A stretch of 64,000 nt of DNA from Palsa-506 sp963836355 (GCA_963836355.1 CAWIJO010000029.1:248001-312000), one strand, 5' to 3'. Shown: positions 1-8,736, counted from the stretch's first letter. The notes: generated by a model from the sequence alone, not told the origin. Made by a program: numbers and translations.

Positions 1-707
1 CGGAATCCGGTGATGATCTCATCGAGAATAAGCAGTGCCCCGTGCTGGTCACAAAGCCGACGCAAGCCGGCAAAGTAGCCAGGCGCAGGCGGCTCGACAG
101 TTTCTGCTTCGAGCACCACCGCCGCAATCTGGCCGGGATACGCTTCGAAGAGCCTGGCCAGGTCCGGCAGGTCGTTGTAAGAGAACTGCACTGTTAGGCG
201 CTCGGCTGCCGCCGGGATCCCCGCGGACATCGGCGTGGTAACGATGAACCAGTCGTCGGTGGAGAAAAAGGGATGCTGCTTGCACACGGCGACTATTTCA
301 CGGCCGGTATAGGCCCGGGCCAGGCGCACCGCCGCCGTGGTGGCATCGGAGCCGTTGAGCCCGAACTTGACCATCTCTGCACTCGGTATGAGATCGGTAA
401 CGCGCTCCGCGGCTTCGAGTTCCATCCGATGCGGGCGGACAAAACTGATGCCATCAGCCAGCCGGCTGCGGACGGCATGCACCACCGGCTCGAATCCGTG
501 ACCGAGTATGGTCGAGCGCAAGCCGCTGCCGAACTCAACGTACTCGTTGCCGTCGAGGTCCCATACCCGGCATCCAGAGCCGCGCTCGATCACCGGTGCC
601 AGGCCGGCCGGGTACTGGTCGTCTCCCCTGGCGTAGGTATGCGCCCCGCCAGGAATGAGGGCGTGCACAGCTGACAGATGGGCGTTGGACGCCGCGAAGC
701 CCTTCAT
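1..707 (-). CDS. Class III aminotransferase, glutamate-1-semialdehyde aminomutase-like (partial)
   Basis: The 3' part lies beyond the left edge, so only about 235 N-terminal residues are visible and the PLP lysine is not in view. The frame was read directly from the minus strand and begins at ATG 707, right after an in-frame stop. It shows the class III pattern: an early IPGGAHTYARG stretch, WDLDGNEYVEFGSG, NGSDATTAAVRLAR, and near the edge LILDEIITGFR, which contains the PLP-contacting Asp. Family members move amino groups on semialdehydes or, in sugar clusters, on keto groups. It is the last visible gene of a leftward operon with a cytidylyltransferase, a deacetylase and a C-methyltransferase, so a role in building an amino or acyl substituent of a surface sugar is inferred. 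The substrate is unknown. Confidence 0.8.
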   Translation of the reverse strand, partial: MKGFAASNAHLSAVHALIPGGAHTYARGDDQYPAGLAPVIERGSGCRVWDLDGNEYVEFGSGLRSTILGHGFEPVVHAVRSRLADGISFVRPHRMELEAAERVTDLIPSAEMVKFGLNGSDATTAAVRLARAYTGREIVAVCKQHPFFSTDDWFIVTTPMSAGIPAAAERLTVQFSYNDLPDLARLFEAYPGQIAAVVLEAETVEPPAPGYFAGLRRLCDQHGALLILDEIITGF

Positions 708-802
708 CTACGCGTTCTGCCAGGGCGGCGGGAACTCTGCGGCCGGCCGCCGGGCGCGGCCACATCGACGCGGACATTCATTGTGGTTACCTTTCATGTT
801 CC

Positions 803-1480
803 TCAGCTGTCAGTGTCCGGCGCGAGGCGCTCGGGCGAAATGATGGACTTCACGCAGTAGAACGCCTCGGCATAGCGCGCCCGGCACTCGACGCCACGGA
901 GCCGGGCCATGCCCAGAAAAACCTCGTCGTCCCACCAGTCCCGGCCTCGCTGGGACGGGAAGCACTTGTGCAGCAGCTCGACCTTCCGCCGGGCCGTGCC
1001 CGCCGACAGCGGAAAGTAAATCGATGGACGGCCGAGGTCGCCGTCCCATTTCGGGATCTCGTACGCGAGGTAGAGGGCGTCGCGGAAGGCGGTTGACACG
1101 ATCTCGCCGATAGTCCGGTGATCTTGATGCGCGTCGTCGCGCGACGGGGCGACGACGAGATCTGGCGAGCAGGATCGCGCCACCTGCTCAAGTACTGCCT
1201 TGACGTCCCGCCAGGCCGCCGGGAGCCGGCCCTCGGGCAGCTTGTGCAGTTCGATCGTGAGGTCCGCGGCCGGCGCGAACGCGCCGGCCGCCTGGCGCGC
1301 CTCGTCCTGGCGATCCGTCGTCCCGGTCAGCACGACATAGCGGAGCTGCAAGCCCGGATAGCTGCCGGCGAGGCTGAGCAGCGTCCCGCCGACGCCGATC
1401 TCGATGTCGTCGGGGTGGGCGCCAACCGCGAGCACGGACAGCGGTCTGCCCGGCGGCGGCTTCAGATGCAGTGGCAGCAC
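803..1480 (-). CDS. PIG-L/LmbE family deacetylase
   Basis: The family consists of zinc-dependent N-deacetylases acting on GlcNAc-type groups or related N-acyl substrates. Near the N-terminus the metal-binding signature AVGAHPDDIEIGVGG is intact, and a second motif, SRDDAHQDHR, supplies the further His/Asp ligands. The frame is open upstream into the neighbouring cytidylyltransferase gene (a start at 1567 is possible), but GTG 1480 lies 8 bp after that gene's stop and leaves a normal N-terminus of about 225 residues. The tight spacing argues for co-transcription with the cytidylyltransferase and the aminotransferase. Inferred role: deacetylation or deacylation of a nucleotide sugar or glycan intermediate in this operon. 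No signal peptide is seen, so the protein is probably cytoplasmic. Confidence 0.8.
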   Translation of the reverse strand: MLPLHLKPPPGRPLSVLAVGAHPDDIEIGVGGTLLSLAGSYPGLQLRYVVLTGTTDRQDEARQAAGAFAPAADLTIELHKLPEGRLPAAWRDVKAVLEQVARSCSPDLVVAPSRDDAHQDHRTIGEIVSTAFRDALYLAYEIPKWDGDLGRPSIYFPLSAGTARRKVELLHKCFPSQRGRDWWDDEVFLGMARLRGVECRARYAEAFYCVKSIISPERLAPDTDS

Positions 1481-1487
1481 GAGCGGA

Positions 1488-2357
1488 TCACCGTGGCCCG
1501 GGCATCGCTGCGTGATCGGGAACCCGGTCACCGCCAATATCCAGCAACGGGTCACTGACCAGGGCATCTGCTCCTGACCGCTCTGGGTCCCAGATCATCC
1601 AGGGGCACTTTCCCCGGTGGTACATCTCTTCTAGCTGTGCGCGCTCCTTCACGGTGTCGGCGGGCGTGTAGTACCCCTTATACGGATAGGCGAGCACGCG
1701 ACCCTGGGGTACCAGCCGCACGATCGCATCATCAACGAGATCCTCGCCTTCGTTGAGATGATCGAATATCTCGGGCCGGAGCACGAAGTAGCCGCCGTTC
1801 TCCCATTGCCGTAGGTCTTGCATGGGAGTCACCTGGGTTATCAGCCCGGTGTCGCCGATATCCACCACATGGTGCGATGACTGAAGCGGCACGGCCAGGA
1901 GGCCGGCCACGGCGGTGCTAGCCTCGAAGCGCTTGATCATGTCGGGCAGCGGCGCGTTCGTGAGGACGTCAGCGTAGTTCGCCAGGAACACCGGCTCGTC
2001 TTCGACGAATCGGCGAACGCGACGCAGCCGTTCGCCGATGGGGGAGTTCAGCCCTGTGTCTACGAAGGTAATCCGCCAGTCGGAGATGTCAGTACTGAAA
2101 AGCCTGACCTCGCTGGCGCCCTTCTCCAGCACGAAGTCGTTGGACCTGGTTTCGTCGTAGTTCAGGAAGAAGTCCTTGACCGCCGAGGCGCCGTAACCAA
2201 GACAGAGCACGAAGTCGGTATGCCCATAATGCGCGTAGTAGCGCATGACGTGCCAGATCAGCGGGCGCTCCCCGACCATAGCCATCGGCTTGGGGCCGCT
2301 GGTGACGCCATCGCGCATCCGCATGCCGAGGCCACCGCAGAACATGACGACCTTCAT
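1488..2357 (-). CDS. rfbF: Glucose-1-phosphate cytidylyltransferase-like nucleotidyltransferase
   Basis: The 289-residue protein opens with the nucleotidyltransferase signature MKVVMFCGGLGMRMRDG followed by GPKPMAMVGERPLIWHVM. It differs from the RmlA loop and matches the RfbF/DdhA type, which makes CDP-glucose from CTP and glucose-1-phosphate. Downstream motifs (FLANYADVLTN; ENGGYFVLRPEIFDHL; GYYTPADTVKERAQLEEM) also fit that family and its usual length of about 257 residues plus a C-terminal tail. AGGAGTGAGG precedes the ATG. It sits between the C-methyltransferase and PIG-L genes in one leftward operon. CDP-glucose dehydratase (RfbG) and RfbH are not in the window and may lie to the left. 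The CDP-sugar assignment is family knowledge plus context and has not been shown directly. Confidence 0.78.
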   Translation of the reverse strand: MKVVMFCGGLGMRMRDGVTSGPKPMAMVGERPLIWHVMRYYAHYGHTDFVLCLGYGASAVKDFFLNYDETRSNDFVLEKGASEVRLFSTDISDWRITFVDTGLNSPIGERLRRVRRFVEDEPVFLANYADVLTNAPLPDMIKRFEASTAVAGLLAVPLQSSHHVVDIGDTGLITQVTPMQDLRQWENGGYFVLRPEIFDHLNEGEDLVDDAIVRLVPQGRVLAYPYKGYYTPADTVKERAQLEEMYHRGKCPWMIWDPERSGADALVSDPLLDIGGDRVPDHAAMPGPR

Positions 2358-2389
2358 AGAACCTCACTCCTATTCAGCTAGTTCAACAT

Positions 2390-3622
2390 TCAGGCGATTT
2401 CAAGTGCGGGGATCGGGAACACCAGCTGACCCCCCCATGACCGGACGTACTCAAGCTGCTCGCTGATCTCCTCCCGGAGATTCCACGGCAAGACGAGCAC
2501 GTAGTCCGGCCTGGTCTCGGCGAGACGCGCGGGCGCATAGATCGGGATATGCGTGCCCGGGAGGAACATCCCCTGCTTCACCGGGCTTCGGTCAACCGTG
2601 TACTCCATCAGATCCGCTCGGATGCCGCAGTGATTGAGCAGCGTGTTGCCCTTGCCGGGAGCACCATAGCCAGCCACCGACCGGCCTTCCGAGGCTGCAG
2701 TCAGCAGGAATTCCAGCAGGTCGCTCTTGATTTTCAGCACCTGGCCGGCGAAGCCCGCATGGCCGGCCACCGTGTGCAGCCCGGCGGCTTCCTCCTCGCC
2801 GAGCACCGCCTTCACCCGCGTGCTGGGCTCGCCGGCCTGGGCCTCGGGGCGGGCGTAGACGCGGAGCGAGCCGCCATGGGTGCCGAGTTCCTCGACGTCA
2901 ACCACCCGCAGCCCCGCCGTGGCAAGCGCGCGCGAGGAGGTCAGCAGGGAAAGATACGAGAAATGCTCGTGGTAGATCGTGTCGTACTGCCGCCGCTCGA
3001 TCAGCCGCAGGAGGTGCGGGAACTCCAGCGTTACCAAGCCGGTGTCCTTGACCAGCTCGCGCAGGCCGGCGGCGAATCCCCGGATGTCCGGAACATGAGC
3101 GAAGACGTTATTCGCCGCGACCAGGTCCGCCTGCCCGCTCCGCTCGGCGATCTGGAGGCCTGTCCCGGCCCCTAGGAACTGCACTTCCGTCGGGATGCCG
3201 CGGGCGCGGGCGGCCTCGGCCACGTTCGCTGCAGGCTCGACGCCTTGCACCGGGACACCGCGGGCCAGGAAGTGCTGCAGCAGGTAGCCATCGTTGCTTG
3301 CGACCTCGGTGACCAGGCTGTCCGGCGTGAGGCCGAGCCGGCCGATCATCGCATCGGCATATCGCTTCGCGTGCGCCACCCATGAATCCGAGTACGACGA
3401 GAAGTAGGCATAGTCTGAAAAGATATGTTCGCCAGATACATAGGCGGGGATCTGCACAAGCAGGCAGGCATCGCACAGCCGTACGTGTAGCGGGTAGAAC
3501 TTCTCCGCCTCGTCGAGCTGCTCCTTGCCAAGGTAGCTCTCGCAAAGCGGAGACATCCCCAGGTCAACGAACGTGCGGGTAATTTCCGCATCGCACAGGC
3601 GACACAGGTGTAGCGACGACAT
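2390..3622 (-). CDS. Sugar C-methyltransferase (zinc-binding, SAM-dependent)
   Basis: The protein has about 411 residues in the three-part layout of NDP-sugar C-methyltransferases (TylC3/TcaB9 type). An N-terminal zinc site comes first (CRLCDAEI near residue 8, then LCDACLLVQ). A Rossmann SAM domain with EVASNDGYLL follows. The C-terminal domain contains VAGYGAPGKGNTLLNHCG and KQGMFLPGTHIPIY. The catalytic-type motif IYHEHFSYLS is complete. ATG 3622 was chosen because GGGGA lies just upstream and the zinc motif follows directly; the frame extends to 3688 without conserved sequence. Such enzymes methylate C3 of 4-keto-dideoxy sugars, giving branched-chain sugars. It heads the leftward CDP-sugar-type operon and is divergent from the paralogue at 3939. 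Confidence 0.85.
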   Translation of the reverse strand: MSSLHLCRLCDAEITRTFVDLGMSPLCESYLGKEQLDEAEKFYPLHVRLCDACLLVQIPAYVSGEHIFSDYAYFSSYSDSWVAHAKRYADAMIGRLGLTPDSLVTEVASNDGYLLQHFLARGVPVQGVEPAANVAEAARARGIPTEVQFLGAGTGLQIAERSGQADLVAANNVFAHVPDIRGFAAGLRELVKDTGLVTLEFPHLLRLIERRQYDTIYHEHFSYLSLLTSSRALATAGLRVVDVEELGTHGGSLRVYARPEAQAGEPSTRVKAVLGEEEAAGLHTVAGHAGFAGQVLKIKSDLLEFLLTAASEGRSVAGYGAPGKGNTLLNHCGIRADLMEYTVDRSPVKQGMFLPGTHIPIYAPARLAETRPDYVLVLPWNLREEISEQLEYVRSWGGQLVFPIPALEIA

Positions 3623-3938
3623 ACTTCCCCAAACTGCCGATTGGTCGGCGAGCAGAATAACACTGATCGTCTCGATACCGGAAATCATTGCTAAAATCAG
3701 GAATTATCCGCCATGCCCAAAGGGCGCCTCCAGGATTCGCCTGTGTGCGTGCGGGTCCAGGCCGGGCGGATAGACGGCCGGCGCGGTGATGCTTCGGACT
3801 GCGATACGGTCGGGCCAGCGGTACGGGCGGCGCACGGAGCGAGTCGTTCCTGCGATACGGGGAGACGGCCAGCGTCGGCACCGCGCCCCTCGGCCCTCGG
3901 CCGCCGCTTCCGCAGATCCAGTCGAGAGGAGAGCGTGT
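3623..3938. other. Divergent intergenic region between two C-methyltransferase genes
   Basis: These 316 bp separate two oppositely oriented members of the same family, so promoters for both are expected here. The stretch around 3640-3710 is AT-richer than its surroundings and includes a TAAAAT hexamer, which could serve as a -10 region. No clear operator, repeat or small gene was recognised. Confidence 0.4.
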
Positions 3939-5066
3939 ATGGGCGAGCCTGCCTGCCGGGCCTGCCGTGGGCAGGCCGGCCACCTGGTACTCGACCTCGG
4001 TGCGCAGCCGCCCTGCGACTATTTTCCGCGTCGTGATGACCCCGGGCCCGATCCGGAGTACCCGTTGCAGATGTGGCTGTGCTCGTCGTGCGGACTGGCG
4101 CAGCTGGTCGCCGACCCGACCGTTCCGGAGGAGCCGAGGGGCGCCGAGCCTGCCGCGCTGGTCGCGCAGGCGGCCGATGCCGTGCAGCGGGTCGCCGCGG
4201 CTGGGCTGCTGCAGGCCGGCGGCCGGGTCGCCGAGTTCGGCAGTCCGCACGGCGGTTCCTGGCTCGGGTTGCTTGCCCGGCATGAAGTCTCGCCATCGGC
4301 CGACGGCGAGCCGGCCAATGTGGTCCTCGACTGCTTCGGCCTGATGCACGCCGCGAGCCAGTCCGCAGGCCTCGCCGAGCGAGTGGCCCGGGTGGCAGCG
4401 GGCGGAGTGCTGCTGCTGCAGTACCACTCGCTGGACACGATCATCCGTTGCGGCCAGTGGAACGCGCTCCGGCATGGGCACTACGCGTACTACTCGACGA
4501 CGGCCCTCGCCGCCATGCTGGCCGCGAACGGCTTCAGCCCTCGCCTGGCCTGGCAGTTCGAGCTCTACGGCGGCACCGTCCTGCTGGCCGCCAGCCGGGA
4601 CGCCGATGCGGGCGTCAGGCCGGACGGCTCGGTGCAGTCGCTGCTTGCCGAGGATGCCCGAGTCGGCGTCCGTGACCCGGTAGTGCTCGGCGGCCTGCAG
4701 CGCAGTGCCCGCGCCAGGGCCGACGGGCTGCGCGACTGGCTGGTCGCCGAGCGGTCGGCCGGGCACAGCGTGCTCGGCTACGGCGCCGCCTCGCGCGCGG
4801 TTGCCCTGTTGCGCTGGGCCGGAGTGGACCGCACGCTGTTGCCCGCGGTGATAGACGCCTCGCCAGCCAAGCAGGGCTTGCGGATGCCAGGAACCGACAT
4901 TCCCGTCGTCAGCCCAGCGCAGCTCACCGCTCGTCGACCGGCCGCCGTAGTGCTGTTCCTCGCGGACCTGATGCCAGAAGTCCGCACAGCATTTCCCGAG
5001 ATAGAAGCCGCAGGCGGGCGATGGGTGGACGCAGACACGCTCAGCCGCTGCCCGGCTGGCGGCTGA
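3939..5066 (+). CDS. C-methyltransferase-like protein with altered catalytic motif
   Basis: This 375-residue protein has the architecture of the sugar C-methyltransferase at 2390-3622: N-terminal paired cysteines (CRACRG, then LCSSCGLAQL), a Rossmann segment with VAEFGSPHGGSW, and a C-terminal SVLGYGAASRAVALL plus KQGLRMPGTDIPVV. The motif written YHEHFSY in the neighbour reads RHGHYAY here, so the Tyr and Glu are replaced while both His remain. The start at ATG 3939 is supported by GAGAGGAGAG just upstream; the frame extends to 3786 without conserved sequence. It is divergent from the canonical gene, and its 3' end overlaps the convergent sigma gene by 26 bp. It may be a diverged enzyme with another substrate or an inactive paralogue; no function is assigned. 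Confidence 0.75.
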   Translation: MGEPACRACRGQAGHLVLDLGAQPPCDYFPRRDDPGPDPEYPLQMWLCSSCGLAQLVADPTVPEEPRGAEPAALVAQAADAVQRVAAAGLLQAGGRVAEFGSPHGGSWLGLLARHEVSPSADGEPANVVLDCFGLMHAASQSAGLAERVARVAAGGVLLLQYHSLDTIIRCGQWNALRHGHYAYYSTTALAAMLAANGFSPRLAWQFELYGGTVLLAASRDADAGVRPDGSVQSLLAEDARVGVRDPVVLGGLQRSARARADGLRDWLVAERSAGHSVLGYGAASRAVALLRWAGVDRTLLPAVIDASPAKQGLRMPGTDIPVVSPAQLTARRPAAVVLFLADLMPEVRTAFPEIEAAGGRWVDADTLSRCPAGG

Positions 5067-5667
5067 CCGGAATCGCATCGGATCCTGCCGTTGCGGCAGC
5101 CGATAAGGATGCTTGCAGCAGCTCACGTAGCCGCTCCAGGCACCGCCCGCGGGTAGGGCCGATGCTGCCGACCGGAAGCCCGAGCTGGTCGGATATCTCG
5201 GCGTAGGATGCCGGCGGATCAGCCATCAGCAGCTCGAGCAACCGCTGCCACCGCCGGGGCAGCCGGGAAAGCGCCGCACGGACGGCCTGGGCCCGCTCGT
5301 CGGCGAGCAGCCGCTCATCGACGGGCGGCTCGTGTGCCACATCGCCCTTCAGGGCCACGTCGTCCTGTACCAGCACCACTCTCTTGCGTGCCGCCACGTT
5401 GCGCAGGCACTCGTTCCGCGCGGTGGCTGCCAGCCAGGAACCCACCCGCGCCGGGTACTCAAGACGGTCGATGTGCTCCAGCAAGCGCAGCCAGGTCGCC
5501 TGGGCGACGTCAGCAGCGTCGCTTTCCACCAGCCTGAAGTCACGGGTCATGGCCCAGATGAGCCTGGCGTACTGGTCGACGAGGCGTTCCCACGCCCACC
5601 GGTCCCCTTCAGCAGCGCATTGCACCAGCCGGGCGACGTCGGAGGCGCCAACAGGCTGCTCCGTCAT
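5041..5667 (-). CDS. ECF-family RNA polymerase sigma factor
   Basis: The protein has about 208 residues. Region 2 is visible as LVDQYARLIWAMTRDF with the DAADVAQATWLRLLEHI segment that binds core polymerase and the -10 element. Region 4 is PASYAEISDQLGLPVGSIG with a helix-turn-helix that reads the -35 element. The frame is open to 5886, but ATG 5667 is the first start close to the conserved part; no strong ribosome site is visible, so the exact start is uncertain. No anti-sigma gene is adjacent on either side, which leaves its control unexplained. It is convergent with the methyltransferase-like gene (26 bp overlap). It may regulate the surrounding surface-polysaccharide genes, but nothing in the sequence proves this. 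Confidence 0.82.
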   Translation of the reverse strand: MTEQPVGASDVARLVQCAAEGDRWAWERLVDQYARLIWAMTRDFRLVESDAADVAQATWLRLLEHIDRLEYPARVGSWLAATARNECLRNVAARKRVVLVQDDVALKGDVAHEPPVDERLLADERAQAVRAALSRLPRRWQRLLELLMADPPASYAEISDQLGLPVGSIGPTRGRCLERLRELLQASLSAAATAGSDAIPVSRQPGSG

Positions 5668-6512
5668 CGTGGTGACGGCGTAGCCAACCGGCGCGGCTCG
5701 GCGCAGGTGGCTGCTTGCCCGGGCGGCCCGGCGCCCGGCGGTTTGCCGGGCGATCGTGCTTTCCACCCGGTGACCGACGTCAGCGACAGCGCTACTCACG
5801 CAAAGTCCCCCAAAGTATCCCAACGCACCGCATCGGCCATCTACAGCGCCCGCGGCAGCCCCTCGTGGAGACCGAACCAGCGCCACCTATAAGACATGAC
5901 GCCCAGCTCGGCCAACTGGTTGACGTAACCCCCGATGAACGAAAATACCATTTCGTCGCGGATTTATACAGTCATGGTCACTGAGAGTACCCGATCCCGG
6001 TAACCGTCCAAGCCACGCCTGTGGTCAGCGACGACATCGGAGCCAGGCCTCGCGCGGCACTGCCTCCCGCTGTCCCGGCGGCTGTCCGGTACGCTCGGTG
6101 GCCTGCGAGAGTTCGGGCGGCCCGGCGAACCGGACCAGGCAGGCACCGCTGTCGCGGTCCGGACACCCAGCGGTCGCGCCTGGTGGCTGGGTCACCATCC
6201 ACCGCGCCGCCCGCGCCTCCCGCCAGGCCATATTGCAGCGAGTAAAGCGCGGCGCACGTGTGACAACGCCAGCATCCGCCGGGAGCGGAGGCCCCTCTCC
6301 TTCATGACATCAGGGCGGCACCTATCGACATTGCGGGCCGTGTCACCCGCTTACTCGCGGTTCGGGCCTGAACTGAAGGTGCGAACGCATACTGGTATGC
6401 TCAAGTTCCTGATATCGCAATCAAGACCTCGTAAGGGTACTGACGATGGCAGCGCGTCAAGGAATGCCCAGTTCCACATGATAGTGACGTCGAGCACGAT
6501 AGGTTTACCGTC
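5668..6512. other. Long intergenic region upstream of rfbA
   Basis: These 845 bp separate the ECF sigma gene (leftward) from rfbA (rightward). No ORF with coding character or a ribosome site was found; the short frames present look like chance openings. The region around 5920-6000 and the last 150 bp are AT-richer than the middle. The last part carries the palindrome listed at 6387-6400. Promoters for both flanking genes are expected here. A decayed gene cannot be excluded in the GC-rich middle. Confidence 0.4.
6387..6400. promoter_or_regulatory. Perfect palindrome GCATACTGGTATGC upstream of rfbA
   Basis: Two hexamer arms, GCATAC and GTATGC, are separated by TG and lie about 112 bp before the rfbA start. 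The site is in intergenic DNA and has the size and symmetry of a dimeric repressor operator. No regulator is assigned, and binding is inferred from symmetry alone. Confidence 0.4.
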
Positions 6513-7580
6513 ATGAAGGCACTGGTTCTGGCTGGGGGCGCGGGGACTCGGTTACGGCCACTCACCTACACCTCGGCCAAGCAGCTCATCCCGGTTGCCA
6601 ACAAGCCGGTCCTGTTTTACGGCCTTGAGGCTATCCGGGATGCCGGTATCACGGACGTGGGCCTTGTCGTCGGAGACACTGCGAGTGCCATCCGGTCCGC
6701 AGTCGGCGATGGATCGGGATTTGGTATCGATGCCACATACATTGGCCAAGATGCCCCGCTTGGTCTCGCCCACGCCGTGCTCGTGGCACGTGATTTCCTC
6801 GGCGATGAGGACTTCGTCATGTACCTGGGGGACAATTTCATCATCGGTGGCATATCAGGTCTGGTCGACGAGTTCCGCAGCGCCAGGCCCGACGCGCAGA
6901 TCATGCTTACCCGGGTACCCGATCCACGCCAGTTCGGCGTGGCCGAGCTTGATGAAGCCGGGCATGTCATCGGCCTAGAGGAGAAGCCAGCGCGGCCGAA
7001 GAGCGACATGGCGCTGGTCGGCGTTTACATGTTCACGCCCGCTGTGCACGAGGCCGTGCGCCAGCTGAGGCCCTCATGGCGCAACGAGCTGGAGATCACC
7101 GAGGCGATTCAGTGGCTCATCGACCAGGGCCGGAAGGTGACGTCAACTCTCATCTCCGGGTACTGGAAGGACACCGGGAACGTCACGGACATGCTCGAGG
7201 TCAACCGAATGGTTCTCGAGGGTGTCGAACCATCGCAGCGCGGAGTGGTGGATGAGGCGAGCGAGCTCATCGGGCGCGTGGTGATCGGGGAAGGCGCGAA
7301 GGTTGCCGGATCGCGCATCGTCGGCCCAGTGATCGTCGGTGCCGGCACGACCATTACCAGCTCCTACGTCGGCCCGTTCACCTCTATCGCGGAGGGCTGC
7401 GATATCGCCGACAGCGAGATCGAGTACTCCATAGTGCTGCGCGGGGCGTCTATTCAGGGAGTGCGGAGGATCGAGGCGTCCTTGATCGGGCATGAGGTGC
7501 AGGTCACCCCGGCACCGAGGGTCCCCAGGGCGCATCGCCTGATCTTGGGTGATCACAGCAAGGTTCAGATCAGCTCCTGA
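6513..7580 (+). CDS. rfbA: Glucose-1-phosphate thymidylyltransferase, long form
   Basis: The enzyme makes dTDP-glucose from dTTP and glucose-1-phosphate, the first step of dTDP-deoxysugar synthesis. The N-terminus carries the pyrophosphorylase loop LAGGAGTRLRPLTYTSAKQL and then PVANKPVLFYGLEAI. MYLGDNFIIGG holds the metal-binding Asp, and GYWKDTGNV is present further on. At 355 residues it is longer than the approximately 290-residue RmlA enzymes. The extra C-terminal part shows hexapeptide-like repeats (IGEGAKVAGSRIVGPVIVG), as in the long RfbA/StrD type. ATG 6513 begins directly at the conserved motif, with only a weak ribosome site. It is followed 82 bp later by rfbB and then rfbD, so the three likely form one operon supplying dTDP-6-deoxysugar. 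Confidence 0.9.
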   Translation: MKALVLAGGAGTRLRPLTYTSAKQLIPVANKPVLFYGLEAIRDAGITDVGLVVGDTASAIRSAVGDGSGFGIDATYIGQDAPLGLAHAVLVARDFLGDEDFVMYLGDNFIIGGISGLVDEFRSARPDAQIMLTRVPDPRQFGVAELDEAGHVIGLEEKPARPKSDMALVGVYMFTPAVHEAVRQLRPSWRNELEITEAIQWLIDQGRKVTSTLISGYWKDTGNVTDMLEVNRMVLEGVEPSQRGVVDEASELIGRVVIGEGAKVAGSRIVGPVIVGAGTTITSSYVGPFTSIAEGCDIADSEIEYSIVLRGASIQGVRRIEASLIGHEVQVTPAPRVPRAHRLILGDHSKVQISS

Positions 7581-7662
7581 CGCCGTGGAGCTGCGGCGAC
7601 CGGCCGACGCAGGCAGGAGGAACGCAGATGTCCGCGCCACAGGGGAAACCCGCGCCGTGGTG

Positions 7663-8736
7663 ATGAGGATCTTAGCAACTGGCGGCGCAGGCTTCATCGG
7701 CTCGCATTATGTGCGAACAGTTCTCGCCGGCGGGTATCCGGGCCTGGATGATGCCAGGGTGACCGTCCTGGACAAGCTCACCTACGCGGGCAATCTGGCA
7801 AACCTAGAACCCGCCGCCAGCAGCCCGCGGTTTACGTTCGTGCAGGGGGACATCTGCGATCCGGTGCTGCTCGGGTCAGTCGTCCCCGGGCACGATCTGG
7901 TGGTCAACTTCGCCGCCGAGACACATGTCGACAGGTCGATCGAGGGAGCGTCGGAGTTCGTCACCACGAACGTGACCGGCGTCCAGGTCTTGCTGCAGGC
8001 GTGCCTTACCGCGTCCGTGCGCCGGGTGGTGCAGGTCTCGACGGACGAGGTGTACGGCAGCATCGCCACGGGATCATGGGCCGAGGGCTCGATGCTCGAG
8101 CCTAACTCGCCGTATGCCGCCGCGAAGGCCGGCGGCGACCTGATGGCGCGCGCCTTCGCGCGTACGCACGGGCTCAACGTCAGCATCACGCGCTGCTGCA
8201 ACAACTACGGCCCTTATCAGTATCCCGAGAAGGTCATACCGCTGTTCGTCACCAACCTGCTCGACGGGCTGAAGGTCCCGCTGTACGGTGACGGCCGCAA
8301 CGTGCGCGGCTGGGTGCACGTCGACGATCATTGCCGCGGCATACAGCTGGTGGCCGATCGCGGGGCGCCGGGAGCCGTCTACCACATCAACGGCGACGCG
8401 GAGCTGACCAACCGCGACCTGACCAATGCCTTGCTGGAGTGCTGCGGTGCGGGCTGGGACATGGTTGCCCCGGTCGAGGACCGGAAGGGGCACGACCGGC
8501 GGTACTCACTCGACGACTCGGCGCTCCGGGCGCTCGGCTATGCTCCCGGCACTCCGTTCGAGGCAGGGCTCAAGGCTACCGTCCGCTGGTACGAGGAGAA
8601 TCGCGCCTGGTGGGAACCGCTGAAGCGGCCCGGCCCGGCCCGGCCCGGCCCGGCCCGCCCTCAATCGGCCGTGCAGGTTTTAGGGATCCCCGGAACCGGC
8701 AGCGCATGCGGAGCCAGTCCGGGGCATGTGCCGTGA
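7663..8736 (+). CDS. rfbB: dTDP-glucose 4,6-dehydratase
   Basis: It converts dTDP-glucose to dTDP-4-keto-6-deoxyglucose with bound NAD. The Rossmann motif ATGGAGFIGSHY is at the N-terminus. Next come STDEVYGS, with the catalytic Thr-Asp-Glu of dehydratases, and then the YAAAK active-site pair in SPYAAAKAGGD. ATG 7663 was chosen because it stands five residues before the glycine-rich loop; the frame opens upstream at 7549 without conserved sequence. The usual C-terminus ends near ENRAWWEPLK, but here about 30 extra residues follow, encoded partly by a pentanucleotide repeat (8626-8655). The stop overlaps the rfbD start, giving GTGA, so translation of the two genes is probably coupled. Confidence 0.9.
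   Translation: MRILATGGAGFIGSHYVRTVLAGGYPGLDDARVTVLDKLTYAGNLANLEPAASSPRFTFVQGDICDPVLLGSVVPGHDLVVNFAAETHVDRSIEGASEFVTTNVTGVQVLLQACLTASVRRVVQVSTDEVYGSIATGSWAEGSMLEPNSPYAAAKAGGDLMARAFARTHGLNVSITRCCNNYGPYQYPEKVIPLFVTNLLDGLKVPLYGDGRNVRGWVHVDDHCRGIQLVADRGAPGAVYHINGDAELTNRDLTNALLECCGAGWDMVAPVEDRKGHDRRYSLDDSALRALGYAPGTPFEAGLKATVRWYEENRAWWEPLKRPGPARPGPARPQSAVQVLGIPGTGSACGASPGHVP
8626..8655 (+). repeat. Pentanucleotide tandem repeat, six copies of CGGCC
   Basis: Six uninterrupted CGGCC units lie inside the extra 3' tail of rfbB and encode a GPARP-type repeat. A five-base unit changes the reading frame when copies are gained or lost. Confidence 0.9.
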
